Shown here: piece after piece, positions 36,087 through 44,100 of the stretch
Layout of the letters: each line of letters opens with the position of its first letter
How positions within the stretch are numbered: the first letter of the stretch is position 1
NCBI RefSeq assembly: GCF_047468865.1
Contig: NZ_JBLGTV010000006.1
Coordinates: 139,601 to 203,600 of the forward strand
Direction of reading: 5' to 3'
From: Castellaniella hirudinis_A
GTDB lineage: Bacteria > Pseudomonadota > Gammaproteobacteria > Burkholderiales > Burkholderiaceae_B
Length of the DNA stretch: 64,000 bases
Notes under the pieces: model-generated
Databases searched by the model: none
What the model saw: only the letters and a program-made list of their open reading frames with translations
What the model was told of the DNA's origin: nothing
Translations under genes and position numbers: made by a program

Positions 36087-37166
36087 ATGCCTGACGCCCG
36101 GCAGTGGCAGGCGGCGTGCGATCCCCATCTGCTGCGGGCGCTGCGGCGCTTCCTGAAAACCCTGCCGCCCGGCGCGCCCGTCGGCGTGGCCCTGAGCGCC
36201 GGCGTGGATTCGGCCATGCTGGCCCTGCACACCGCCGTTGCCGCCGCCGATGCCGGGCGCGCCGTGCATTGCCTGCATGTCCACCACGGGCTGCAGCCGG
36301 CGGCGGATGAATGGCTGGATCAGGCCCAGCGGCTGGCCGGCCTGCTGGGGGCGGTCTGCCATGATCGCCGGGTGCGCGTGACCCTGGCGGGGCAGGGTCT
36401 GGAGGCCGCCGCCCGCGCCGCGCGCTATCCGGCCTTGGCCGAGATGGCCGCCGCCGTGCCTTTGGCCCACCTGCTGCTGGCCCACCACCAGGATGACCAG
36501 GCCGAGACCGTGCTGCTGCGCCTGCTGCGCGGCGCGGGGCCTGCGGGCCTGGGGGCCATGGCGGCGACCACGCGGGTGGACAGCCTTATCTGCCACCGCC
36601 CCTGGTTGGATCAGCCGCGGCGGAAAATCCTGCAGGCTGCCCAGCGCTTCGCCGCACTGAGTGCCTGGCAGCCCGCGCAGGACCCCAGCAACCTGGACAG
36701 CCGGTATGCCCGCGGCGCGCTGCGCGGCGCGCTGGCCCCCGTGCTGGATGCGCACTGGCCCGCCTGGCGCCAGGCCCTGGCGCGTCACGCCCGCCAGGCC
36801 CGGGAACTCGACACCTGGATGCGGGCCGCCGCCCAGGCCGATTGGCAGCGGCTGGATCCCCGGGATGATGACGACAGCTTTTCCCTGGCGGCCTGGCGCG
36901 GCCTGCCCGCCGAGCGCCAGGCCCCCGTGCTGCGGTTCTGGCTGTTCAGCCGGGGCCTGCGCATGCCCACGGAGGCCCGCCTGCAGGCCTGGCTGACGCA
37001 ACTGCGCGGGGTGCACGCCCTGGGGCACGACCGTCGCGTCCAACTGCGCCACGAGGGCCATTGGATCGTGGTGCGCAAAGGCCGCGTCGGCCTGGCGCGC
37101 GGGACGCCGGATGCGCATTTTGGCGCCGCGCCCGCCCCGGCGGCGGGATTTGTGAAAACCCATTAG
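36087..37166 (+). CDS. tilS: tRNA(Ile)-lysidine synthetase
   Basis: 359 residues. The N-type ATP pyrophosphatase PP-loop reads LSAGVDS (36-42), with Ala where most members have Gly (SGGxDS). HHQDDQAETVLLRLLRGAG and a C-terminal TilS domain complete the family. TilS converts C34 of tRNA-Ile(CAU) to lysidine so that AUA is read as isoleucine. The start ATG at 36087 places the PP-loop at the expected distance from the N-terminus. Confidence 0.9.
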   Translation: MPDARQWQAACDPHLLRALRRFLKTLPPGAPVGVALSAGVDSAMLALHTAVAAADAGRAVHCLHVHHGLQPAADEWLDQAQRLAGLLGAVCHDRRVRVTLAGQGLEAAARAARYPALAEMAAAVPLAHLLLAHHQDDQAETVLLRLLRGAGPAGLGAMAATTRVDSLICHRPWLDQPRRKILQAAQRFAALSAWQPAQDPSNLDSRYARGALRGALAPVLDAHWPAWRQALARHARQARELDTWMRAAAQADWQRLDPRDDDDSFSLAAWRGLPAERQAPVLRFWLFSRGLRMPTEARLQAWLTQLRGVHALGHDRRVQLRHEGHWIVVRKGRVGLARGTPDAHFGAAPAPAAGFVKTH

Positions 37167-37231
37167 AATAGTTGGCTTGTTTTCTGCCAGCCCGGCCCGT
37201 GTGGGCCTGCGGCGTTTTTATCCCAACCATC

Positions 37232-38497
37232 ATGCTCATTGTCCAAAAATACGGCGGCACCTCGATGGGGTCTGTCGAACGCATCCAGAACGTCGCCCGC
37301 CGTGTGGCCAAATGGCATGCCGCCGGCCATCAGGTCGTGGTCGTGCCCTCCGCCATGTCGGGTGAAACCAACCGCCTGCTGGGGCTGGCCAAGGAAATCT
37401 CGCCCCAGCCGGACCCGCGCGAACTCGACATGCTGGCCGCCACCGGCGAACAGGCCAGCAGCGCCCTGCTGGCCATCGCCCTGATGCGCCAGGGGGTGGC
37501 GGCGCGCAGCTATGCCGGCTGGCAGGTGCCCGTGCGCACCGACAGCAGCTACACCAAGGCCCGCATCAAATCCATCGACGACACCCGCGTGCAGGCCGAC
37601 CTGGATGCCGGCCGGGTGGTCATCATCACCGGGTTCCAGGGCATCGACGACGATGGCCACATCACCACCCTGGGGCGCGGCGGCTCGGACACATCCGCCG
37701 TCGCCGTGGCGGCCGCCATGAAAGCCGACGAATGCCTGATTTTCACGGATGTCGACGGGGTGTACACCACCGATCCCCGGGTCGTCCCGGAAGCCCGCCG
37801 CATGAACGTCATTTCCTTCGAGGAAATGCTGGAAATGGCCTCCCTGGGATCCAAGGTGCTGCAGATCCGCGCGGTGGAATTCGCCGGTAAATACCAGGTG
37901 CCCCTGCGGGTGTTGTCTTCGCTGACCGACCCTTTGATCCCGGTGGATGAAGAAATGCACTCGGGCACGCTCATTACTTTCGAGGAAGATCAGAAAATGG
38001 AATCCGCCGTAGTTTCCGGGATCGCCTTCAGCCGCGACGAGGCCAAGGTCACCCTGCGCAATGTGCCCGACACCCCGGGCGTTGCCTATTCCATCCTGGG
38101 CCCCGTGGCCGCCGCCAATATCGACGTGGACATGATCCTGCAGAATATCTCCCAGCAGGGCATGACCGATTTCTCCTTTACCGTCAATCGCAACGATTTC
38201 GCCCGCACCCTGGAACTGCTGAAAAACCAGATCGGCCCGGCGGTCGGGGCCGGCGAGACCGTGTCGGACGACAAGGTTGCCAAGGTATCCATCGTGGGCA
38301 TCGGCATGCGCAGCCATGTGGGGGTGGCCAGCCTGATGTTCCGCACCCTGGCCGAAGAAGGCATCAATATCCAGATGATCAGCACGTCTGAGATCAAGAC
38401 TTCCGTGCTGATCAACGACAAATACATGGAATTGGCCGTGCGCGCCTTGCACAAAGCCTTCGAGCTGGATCAGGAACCCGCGCGCGCCGACGCCTGA
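37232..38497 (+). CDS. lysC: Aspartokinase
   Basis: 421 residues. The kinase domain opens MLIVQKYGGTSMGSVERI and includes GRGGSDTSAVAVAAAM and FTDVDGVYTTDPR. Two C-terminal ACT domains (GIAFSRDEAKVTLRN and VSIVGIGMRSHVGVASLMF) are the allosteric sites for lysine and threonine. It makes aspartyl phosphate for lysine, threonine and methionine. This class often produces its ACT region alone from an internal start; MESAVVSGIAFS near residue 257 could serve. A terminator follows. Confidence 0.95.
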   Translation: MLIVQKYGGTSMGSVERIQNVARRVAKWHAAGHQVVVVPSAMSGETNRLLGLAKEISPQPDPRELDMLAATGEQASSALLAIALMRQGVAARSYAGWQVPVRTDSSYTKARIKSIDDTRVQADLDAGRVVIITGFQGIDDDGHITTLGRGGSDTSAVAVAAAMKADECLIFTDVDGVYTTDPRVVPEARRMNVISFEEMLEMASLGSKVLQIRAVEFAGKYQVPLRVLSSLTDPLIPVDEEMHSGTLITFEEDQKMESAVVSGIAFSRDEAKVTLRNVPDTPGVAYSILGPVAAANIDVDMILQNISQQGMTDFSFTVNRNDFARTLELLKNQIGPAVGAGETVSDDKVAKVSIVGIGMRSHVGVASLMFRTLAEEGINIQMISTSEIKTSVLINDKYMELAVRALHKAFELDQEPARADA

Positions 38498-38527
38498 CGG
38501 CGGCGCCTGGCGAAGCCTGTGCATCCC

Positions 38528-38566
38528 ATCCGGCCCGGCGTTTCCCCGCCGGGCCGGATTTTCTTT
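38528..38566 (+). terminator. Rho-independent terminator after lysC
   Basis: Perfect 13-bp GC-rich stem (38528-38540 with 38547-38559), 6-nt loop, tail TTTTCTTT. Confidence 0.9.
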
Positions 38567-38613
38567 GCCGCGCCGCGGCAAAGGATGGCGCGTGTGGCTT
38601 GCTTCCTGGGGGA

Positions 38614-38964
38614 TCAGCGCGACAAAGACTGATCGCTGTCGCGATCCTGGTGGTGGAAATCCGCCGTGACGGCCGCCATGAATTCATCCAGGTCGATTTT
38701 GCCGTCGTTATTGGCGTCGATGTGCTTGAACTGGTTGGGGGTCAGCACGCCGGCGGCTTCGTCGATGGTGATGACGCCATTGCCGTTTTTGTCCAGGCGC
38801 GCAAAGGCCCCGTGCATGAAGGTTTCGTATTCGGCCAGGCTGATCTTGCCGTCCTGGTCGGCGTCCAGGCGTTCAAAGTTTGCCGTGGTCCAGTCGGAGG
38901 ATGTCTGGGCCAGCACCGGCGCGGCGACAAACAGGCAGCACAGCAGCAACAGGTTTTTTTTCAT
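38614..38964 (-). CDS. Secreted EF-hand calcium-binding protein
   Basis: 116 residues with a cleavable signal (ends VLAQ, about residue 20). Three canonical EF-hand loops: DADQDGKISLAE (34-45), DKNGNGVITIDE (58-69) and DANNDGKIDLDE (83-94). A fourth loop begins DRDSDQSLS but the protein stops after Arg116, so that hand is cut short. It should bind calcium in the periplasm. The three intact loops keep all expected acidic positions. Confidence 0.88.
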   Translation of the reverse strand: MKKNLLLLCCLFVAAPVLAQTSSDWTTANFERLDADQDGKISLAEYETFMHGAFARLDKNGNGVITIDEAAGVLTPNQFKHIDANNDGKIDLDEFMAAVTADFHHQDRDSDQSLSR

Positions 38965-38991
38965 GATGTCGATATCCTTGTTGTTTGGGCC

Positions 38992-39240
38992 TTAGCGGCA
39001 CCCCATCCGGTTGCCCACATAGCCGCCCCCGCCGATGCCGGCGGCCGTGGCCAGGGTCTTGCCGCTGCCCCCGCCGATGGTGCTGCCCACCAGCCCGCCG
39101 ATGACCGCCCCGCCCACAGTGGCCGCGATGCAGTCGAATTCGGACGTCGTGTTGCTGCTGTGCCGGCTGCCGCCGGGCGCTTGGCATGCCGCCAGCGCTC
39201 CGGCGGCCAAAAGGACCGCGAATAGTGCCGATTTGCCCAT
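38992..39240 (-). CDS. Glycine-zipper lipoprotein
   Basis: 82 residues. Signal ending LAAC (Cys19). The mature protein has a glycine-zipper (GGAVIGGLVGSTIGGGSGKTLATAAGIGGGGYVGN), similar in style to SlyB/OsmB-type outer-membrane lipoproteins. It precedes the EF-hand gene by 27 bases on the same strand. Function unknown; related proteins stabilise the outer membrane. Confidence 0.75.
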   Translation of the reverse strand: MGKSALFAVLLAAGALAACQAPGGSRHSSNTTSEFDCIAATVGGAVIGGLVGSTIGGGSGKTLATAAGIGGGGYVGNRMGCR

Positions 39241-39310
39241 GATCAGGTCTCCTGCTGAATAAGCTGAAAGTTTAAAGTTTCTCTGATGATAGCGTGAATC
39301 GCGCGGTGTT

Positions 39311-39385
39311 TGGCGTCTCCTGCAGGAATCGAACCTGCAATCTTCCCTTAGGAGGGGAAAGTTATATCCATTTAACTAAGGAGAC
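39311..39385 (-). tRNA. tRNA-Arg (anticodon CCT)
   Basis: Complete cloverleaf on the minus strand: acceptor GTCTCCT/AGGAGAC, D stem GTTA/TAAC, anticodon stem TTCCC/GGGAA with loop CTCCTAA, T stem GCAGG/CCTGC with TTCGATT loop, and encoded CCA. It reads AGG, a rare codon in this GC-rich host but a common arginine codon in the nearby AT-rich element. Confidence 0.95.
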
Positions 39386-39488
39386 CGGGGGCGTGCACAG
39401 AACTGTGCACCGGTAGGCAATCTAGTAGTATAAAGCAGCCATTCCTGTTGTGCCGGCTCCGGTCGGCCGCCACCGCCTGGCGTCGTTC

Positions 39489-40718
39489 ATGCTCAATCTG
39501 CTCTGGTTCTGTTTTTTCCTGGTTGCCGCCGTTTCCGCCCTGTTCCAGTGGCTGGTGCTGGATCGGCCGGATATTTTTTCGCAGCTGGTCGCCAGTCTGT
39601 TCGACATGGCCGACCTGTCCGTCAAACTGATGCTGCTGCTGTTTGGCACGCTGACGCTGTGGATGGGCTTTCTGCGCATCGCCGAAGCCGCCGGTCTGGT
39701 GCGGGGGCTGGCGCGCCTGCTGGGGCCGCTGTTTCGGCGGCTGATGCCGGGCGTGCCCGCCGGCCATCCCGCGCTGGGCCTGATCACGCTGAATTTCGCC
39801 GCCAACGCCCTGGGCCTGGACAATGCCGCCACCCCCATCGGCCTGCGCGCCATGACTGAACTGCAGACTTTGAACACCAGCCCCAAGGCGGCCAGCAATG
39901 CGCAGATCCTGTTTCTGGTGCTGAATTCCTCATCCCTGACCCTGTTGCCGGTCACGATCTTCATGTACCGGGCGCAGCAGGGGGCGGCCGATCCGACCCT
40001 GGTCTTCTTGCCGATTCTGCTGGCCACCTCGGCCTCCACCCTGGTCGGCCTGCTGTCCGTCGCCTATATGCAGAAGCTGAAACTCCACGACCCCGTGGTG
40101 CTGGCCTGGCTCGGGACGGGCGCTCTGGTGCTGGGCGGTTTCATGGCGCTGCTGGCCGGCCTGAATGCCGCGGCGGTGGCTGCGCTGTCGTCTTTGTTGG
40201 GCAACCTGGTGCTGTTTGGCGTCATCATTGCCTTCCTGGCGGTGGGGGCCTGGAAGCGGATCCCCGTGTACGATCACTTCATCGCGGGCGCCCGCGATGG
40301 CTTCGATGTGTGCAAGAATCTGCTGCCTTATCTGGTCGCCATGCTGTGCGCCGTGGGGGTGCTGCGGGCCTCCGGGGCGCTGGATCTGCTGCTGGACGGC
40401 ATCCGCTGGACGGTGCAGCTGGCCGGGCTGGACGGCCGTTTCGTGGATGCCTTGCCCACCGCCCTGGTCAAGCCCTTTTCCGGCAGCGCCGCGCGCGCCC
40501 TGATGATCGAGACCATGCAGCACAGCGGGCCGGACAGCTTCGCGGCCTTGCTGGCCGCCATGGTGCAGGGCAGCACCGAAACCACGTTTTATGTGCTGGC
40601 CGTTTATTTCGGGGCCGTGGGCATTCAACGCGCCCGGCACGCCGTGGGCTGCGCCTTGTTGGCCGACCTAGCGGGCGTCCTGGCGTCCATTGCGGTGTGC
40701 TATTGGTTTTTCGGCTGA
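39489..40718 (+). CDS. SpmA-SpmB-like nucleoside-recognition (Gate domain) membrane protein
   Basis: 409 residues with about eight to ten membrane helices. Two Gate/nucleoside-recognition domains are visible: LGLITLNFAANALGLDNAATPIGLRAM in the first half (SpmA-like) and PTALVKPFSGSAARALMIETM, GSTETTFYVLAVYFGAVGI in the second (SpmB-like). Bacillus encodes these as two spore maturation proteins; Proteobacteria often carry the fused form with unknown function, presumably transport. The ATG at 39489 is preferred over an upstream GTG at 39450, though neither has a strong ribosome site. Confidence 0.85.
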   Translation: MLNLLWFCFFLVAAVSALFQWLVLDRPDIFSQLVASLFDMADLSVKLMLLLFGTLTLWMGFLRIAEAAGLVRGLARLLGPLFRRLMPGVPAGHPALGLITLNFAANALGLDNAATPIGLRAMTELQTLNTSPKAASNAQILFLVLNSSSLTLLPVTIFMYRAQQGAADPTLVFLPILLATSASTLVGLLSVAYMQKLKLHDPVVLAWLGTGALVLGGFMALLAGLNAAAVAALSSLLGNLVLFGVIIAFLAVGAWKRIPVYDHFIAGARDGFDVCKNLLPYLVAMLCAVGVLRASGALDLLLDGIRWTVQLAGLDGRFVDALPTALVKPFSGSAARALMIETMQHSGPDSFAALLAAMVQGSTETTFYVLAVYFGAVGIQRARHAVGCALLADLAGVLASIAVCYWFFG

Positions 40719-40831
40719 TGGCCGCCCAGGCGTTTCGCCGGGCTTGCGCCTTTGCGGGCCGGTGACGGCGGCTGTTGCGGGGAGCGGCGGTGCGGCATAT
40801 CCTCATGGTATTGCACCTCACGGGTTCAAGC

Positions 40832-41353
40832 ATGAGCACTCGCGTGTTTTCCGCGCCCGGCGCATTTCTGTCGGGCATTGCCTTGTCGCTGGCGGGTTGC
40901 GCCAATATCGCCGCCACCCCGCCGGGCACGCCGCTGGATCAGGTATCGGCCCGGTTCGGGGCGCCTACCTTGCAGTGCCTCAACCGTCAGGGCCAGCCCC
41001 GCGCCGTGTGGTCGCGTCAGCCGTTTGGGCAGTATGCCTGGGGGGCCGACCTGGATGGGCAGGGCCGGGTGGAGTCTGTGGTTCCCGTGCTGACCGACGC
41101 GCATTTCCAGATCCTGAGGCAAGGTGTCTGGACGGCCGAGCAGGTGCGCTGCGAATTCGGGCCTCCGGCCGAAATCGATACCGTCGGCCTGCCCGGTACG
41201 CGCCAGGTGGTCTGGGCGTATCGCTACAGGCAAGACCAGGTCTGGAATTCTCTGATGTATGTGTTCATGGGGGCCGATGGCCGGCAAGTCACCAAATTCC
41301 ACCCGGGGCCGGATCCCCGCTACGATCGAGACCGGGGCTTTATCCCCTATTGA
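40832..41353 (+). CDS. Lipoprotein of unknown function
   Basis: 173 residues. Signal peptide with LSLAGC lipobox. The mature part has two repeat-like units, each with a FGxP core (ARFGAPTLQCLNRQGQPRAVWSRQPFG and CEFGPPAEIDTVGLPGTRQVVWAYRY), resembling the SmpA/BamE-like fold found in many small outer-membrane lipoproteins. That likeness is my inference. Upstream in-frame starts at 40775 and 40805 are less likely because they would add a polar extension before the signal. Confidence 0.7.
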   Translation: MSTRVFSAPGAFLSGIALSLAGCANIAATPPGTPLDQVSARFGAPTLQCLNRQGQPRAVWSRQPFGQYAWGADLDGQGRVESVVPVLTDAHFQILRQGVWTAEQVRCEFGPPAEIDTVGLPGTRQVVWAYRYRQDQVWNSLMYVFMGADGRQVTKFHPGPDPRYDRDRGFIPY

Positions 41354-41500
41354 ATGAGCGCCCGCCCGCCGTATTCGCGCATGCCGTTCGCGCACGGTTT
41401 GCGAAATCCCCGGATTGGCGGTGCGCGTCTTGGGGCTGCTTGTCTTGCGCGGCGCTGTTTTCTTTGTGCCGCTTTCTTATGTTAGAATCCCGATCTTGCT

Positions 41501-41593
41501 GGAGACGTGGCCGAGTGGTTGAAGGTACTCCCCTGCTAAGGGAGCATGCGGCTTATACCCGCATCGAGGGTTCGAATCCCTCCGTCTCCGCCA
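41501..41593 (+). tRNA. tRNA-Ser (anticodon GCT)
   Basis: 93-nt type II tRNA: acceptor GGAGACG/CGTCTCC, long variable arm (GCATGCGGCTTATACCCGCATC), anticodon GCT at 41535-41537, T loop TTCGAAT, encoded CCA. A TAGAAT box with upstream TG at 41483-41488 is its likely -10 element. Its last 19 bases are part of a 23-bp sequence repeated at 47802, so the gene is the integration site of the adjoining element. Confidence 0.97.
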
Positions 41594-41597
41594 GCAA
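41575..41597 (+). repeat. attL, 23-bp core inside the tRNA-Ser 3' end
   Basis: Identical over 23 bases to 47802-47824; starts AATCCCTCCGTCTCC and extends 4 bases past the encoded CCA. The integrase start lies 71 bases downstream, the usual arrangement for a tRNA-directed element. Confidence 0.92.
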
Positions 41598-41601
41598 TAT
41601 T

Positions 41602-41630
41602 AAGCCCTTGATTTTTAAGGGCTTTTTTCT
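41602..41630 (+). terminator. Terminator after tRNA-Ser
   Basis: Perfect 8-bp stem AAGCCCTT/AAGGGCTT with a 7-nt loop and a T6 tail. It is supplied by the element just inside attL and would end the tRNA transcript before the integrase. Confidence 0.85.
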
Positions 41631-41649
41631 TTTCTTGGGTGAAGAAGCT

Positions 41650-41665
41650 GGTAAAGAATTGGTAA
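41650..41665 (+). repeat. Candidate integrase arm site, left copy
   Basis: GGTAAAGAATTGGTAA, matched at 15 of 16 positions by 47722-47737 at the other end of the element. Itself a tandem of two GGTAA units. It overlaps the spacer just before the integrase ATG. Role inferred from position. Confidence 0.5.
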
Positions 41666-41668
41666 AAA

Positions 41669-43003
41669 ATGCCAACCTACCACCTGCCCATCTATGCCAG
41701 ATCCCCCTCTGGGATCTACTACCTACACACCAGCCTACAAGGTAAAGCCTTCAAGAGGTCTCTAAACACCAGAGACAGGCATGAGGCTACACTCATAGCC
41801 ATTCCCATAATTAAGGCCATAGAAGCCCTGAGAAGAGCTTCCAGAGGCATCAGTGATATGACTATTAGAAAGTTTGAAATAGACCTTCAAAACCAGATTT
41901 TTAAGTCCAATGGCACACCAGAGGACAGTACAGCCCTTTTAGAGGCTTTGGACAAGCTAACAAGGCTTGCCCCTATGCCAACCCTTCCAGTTCAACCACA
42001 GCCCCAAAACCAGCCCACACAGGCATTGGAACAACCCCAAGAAGGCACAAGGCCAGACATCACCATTCTGGAAGTCTTTGAGGACTACAAACTTTTCAAG
42101 AAATTAAAGCCTGCCTCTATCACAAAATATGAGGGTGTGGCAACTGAGTTCTATCAGTTCTGCAGAAAAAAAACACTCAACAGAATGAGGGAAAGTGATT
42201 TTTTGAGTTGGCAAAAAACCCTTTTTCAAAAAGGGCAGGCACTTTGGACAGTTCAATCAAAAACAACAATTATCAACAGCCTGTTTGAGTTTGCTATCAG
42301 GAGAAGAAGCTACTATTACAGCAATCCAGTAGTTGATAAAAAGGTAATGACCAAAAAGGACAAACTGGAATCAGCATATGATTCTTTTGACCTTCAAGAA
42401 ATACTCAAAATCTACAACACAAAAGATCTCAAACAGCACAAAGCAAAAGACCCAGATTTCTACTATGTGCTTATGATTGAGGTTTTAACAGGTATGAGAG
42501 TAGGGGAAATAACCACACTCAAAAAGTCTCAACTCTTTGATTATCAGGATAGGCTAATAATCAGGATTGTAGATAGCAAGACAAAATCAGGCATTAGAAA
42601 AGTAAGCCTCCCCCCTGATTTTTCAAATGAATTGAGGGAGTGGGTCAAAAAGGTAAATTACCCAGAGGACAAACTTTTCAAATATCTGGAAAGAGAGGGT
42701 AAAGGCTCTGGCAATGCCGTTGGCAAGAAGTTTGCCAGAATACTACAAGCAAAAGGGCTAACTTACAGGAAATATGTATTCCATTCAGTTAGGAAGTTCC
42801 TCAACAATTATTTGAGGCAGGCAGGCATTAGTCTTGAAATGAGAAGCCAGATAATAGGCCATTCAGTTTTTAAGTATGATGGCATTGATTTGACTGATAA
42901 TGTCAATATTGATTTTTACAGCAAAGACTATGAACTGGAAGCCATTATTCAAACTCTTGAACCACACCAAAACTCAATAATACTTAATATAAATCTGGTT
43001 TGA
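41669..43003 (+). CDS. Tyrosine recombinase (element integrase)
   Basis: 444 residues. Catalytic residues of the phage-integrase family are visible: Arg in TGMRVGEITTL (about 277), FHSVRK (His-x-x-Arg, about 371-375), GHS (about 397) and the nucleophile Tyr in NIDFYSKDY (about 415). The N-terminus starts MPTYHLPIYARSPSG and carries a DNA-binding arm domain, with a proline/glutamine-rich linker near residues 105-130. It should join att sites at tRNA-Ser. The 1335-base gene contains a single CpG (in GCCGT near 42718), and arginine is encoded only by AGA and AGG as far as I can see. A terminator follows. Confidence 0.93.
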   Translation: MPTYHLPIYARSPSGIYYLHTSLQGKAFKRSLNTRDRHEATLIAIPIIKAIEALRRASRGISDMTIRKFEIDLQNQIFKSNGTPEDSTALLEALDKLTRLAPMPTLPVQPQPQNQPTQALEQPQEGTRPDITILEVFEDYKLFKKLKPASITKYEGVATEFYQFCRKKTLNRMRESDFLSWQKTLFQKGQALWTVQSKTTIINSLFEFAIRRRSYYYSNPVVDKKVMTKKDKLESAYDSFDLQEILKIYNTKDLKQHKAKDPDFYYVLMIEVLTGMRVGEITTLKKSQLFDYQDRLIIRIVDSKTKSGIRKVSLPPDFSNELREWVKKVNYPEDKLFKYLEREGKGSGNAVGKKFARILQAKGLTYRKYVFHSVRKFLNNYLRQAGISLEMRSQIIGHSVFKYDGIDLTDNVNIDFYSKDYELEAIIQTLEPHQNSIILNINLV

Positions 43004-43009
43004 GTGATT

Positions 43010-43037
43010 AAGCCCCTGAAATATGGGGCTTTTTTTC
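43010..43037 (+). terminator. Terminator between convergent genes
   Basis: 7-bp stem AAGCCCC/GGGGCTT, 8-nt loop, T7 run. Ends the integrase transcript; the reverse strand lies at the end of the leftward gene pair. Confidence 0.88.
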
Positions 43038-43245
43038 ATCTTTGATTTTTAGACTGTAACTTCTTTTGAAAGTCTTTGAGCTTTTTTTCATCAACTTCAA
43101 CATCTTTGATTTGTTTGCCACTAACAGCAGAAGCCACACCTTTAACCACATAATACACAAACAACAAAACCAGCACTATTGGAATCATCCAAGGCATCAT
43201 TACAGCAGCCCAAAAGATCAACCACGCTTTTATCATTCCTAACAT
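43036..43245 (-). CDS. Small membrane protein
   Basis: 69 residues from the ATG just after the stop of the upstream gene (TGATATG) with GGGGG before it. Two hydrophobic helices (about residues 5-45, AWLIFWAAVMMPWMIPIVLVLLFVYYVV is the core) precede a lysine-rich cytoplasmic tail. No recognised family. It is co-transcribed with the ribbon-helix-helix gene. A longer start at 43275 would overlap that gene by 29 bases. Confidence 0.65.
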   Translation of the reverse strand: MLGMIKAWLIFWAAVMMPWMIPIVLVLLFVYYVVKGVASAVSGKQIKDVEVDEKKLKDFQKKLQSKNQR

Positions 43246-43246
43246 A

Positions 43247-43495
43247 TCAGCCCCCGAAAATATCAGACATATCAAGAATATCTTTTTTGGGTTCAGTGTT
43301 TAGTTGCTTTGCTTCAATTTCAACAACTGATTTCTCTACAATTTTGCCATCTCTTAATTCATCAATAAAATCAATAATTAACTTTCTAATGTCTACTTTG
43401 TGCTTTTTGGCATAATCAACAATGAACTTTTTTCTTTCTTCATTGATCTTAATATTGAGTTGAAAATTATTCTTTCTGTTTGTTTTCTTATTCAT
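43247..43495 (-). CDS. Ribbon-helix-helix DNA-binding protein
   Basis: 82 residues. The N-terminal 50 fit an Arc/CopG-type ribbon-helix-helix: beta strand NFQLNIKI, helix ERKKFIVDYAKKH, turn, helix DIRKLIIDFIDEL. The C-terminal half is charged. Directly upstream of its start are four GTCTACCT-type repeats in one direction and one in the other, the pattern expected for an autoregulated dimer. It probably controls itself and perhaps copy number or excision of the element. Confidence 0.7.
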   Translation of the reverse strand: MNKKTNRKNNFQLNIKINEERKKFIVDYAKKHKVDIRKLIIDFIDELRDGKIVEKSVVEIEAKQLNTEPKKDILDMSDIFGG

Positions 43496-43501
43496 TTTTA
43501 T

Positions 43502-43612
43502 GTCTACCTCAGAATTAAAAGTGTCTACCTTATAAATATTTATGTCTACCTTATTATATGAATTGTGTCTATCTTTAGCAAAAAAGATAAGAATATTTTA
43601 AATAGGTAGACA
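43502..43612 (-). promoter_or_regulatory. Iteron-like operator array
   Basis: Direct GTCTACCT units at 43502, 43523 and 43544, a GTCTATCT variant at 43567, and an inverted AGGTAGACA at 43604-43612. The first three are 21 bases apart (two helix turns), so bound dimers would line up on one face. The array is immediately upstream of the ribbon-helix-helix gene (start 43495) and is AT-rich between units. Confidence 0.65.
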
Positions 43613-43693
43613 TAAAAAGTCTCATTTTCTTTGACGGCCAATAAGTAATTTTCCATACTATCAATTAGGTGGTTAGATTAGTAATCCAGCAAC

Positions 43694-43758
43694 CTAATGG
43701 GGTTCCCCATTAGTAGCCATAAACAAGTTTATGTCTTTGCTGTTTGGGGTATCCCCAA
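43694..43758 (+). other. Three consecutive palindromes upstream of mobC: oriT candidate
   Basis: CTAATGGGG/CCCCATTAG (43694-43713, 2-nt loop), CATAAAC/GTTTATG (43718-43733, 2-nt loop) and TTGGGG/CCCCAA (43744-43758, 3-nt loop) follow one another before the MobC-like gene at 43801. Transfer origins of small mobilizable elements usually lie just upstream of mobC and relaxase and hold such inverted repeats. The nick site cannot be named from sequence alone. Confidence 0.5.
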
Positions 43759-43800
43759 GCCCCTAAATCTAACCATAGATTATGAAAAGGAAAATTACCT

Positions 43801-44100
43801 ATGAGCACAACAACAAAAAGAACAAGCAGAACAATTAAGCTCAATCAAGAAGAGAGAGACCAGATCCAGAAATCAGCAGATGAGGCAGGTTATAGGTTTG
43901 GTGTTTTTGTCAGAATGAAAGCACTTAATCAATCACTCATCTTTAAAGATAGACAAAAGACACTATCGAACATTAACCAAGTCTTTGGCTTACTCAAAGC
44001 AATCTACAAAGCAAAAAATCACACTGACATCAAAGCAGAATTAAGAGCCATTCATATCTCATTAGAAGAATTGAAAAAGGAGGTGAGAAAATGGCAATAG
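43801..44100 (+). CDS. MobC-like relaxosome accessory protein
   Basis: 99 residues. The N-terminal third reads as a ribbon-helix-helix (SRTIKLNQEERDQIQKSADEAG, FGVFVRMKAL), and the rest is helical (SLEELKKEV near the end). This is the form of MobC/MbeC proteins that bind oriT and help the relaxase melt it. It overlaps the relaxase by 10 bases, an arrangement standard in mobilization modules. AAGG lies about 12 bases upstream of its ATG. Confidence 0.75.
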   Translation: MSTTTKRTSRTIKLNQEERDQIQKSADEAGYRFGVFVRMKALNQSLIFKDRQKTLSNINQVFGLLKAIYKAKNHTDIKAELRAIHISLEELKKEVRKWQ

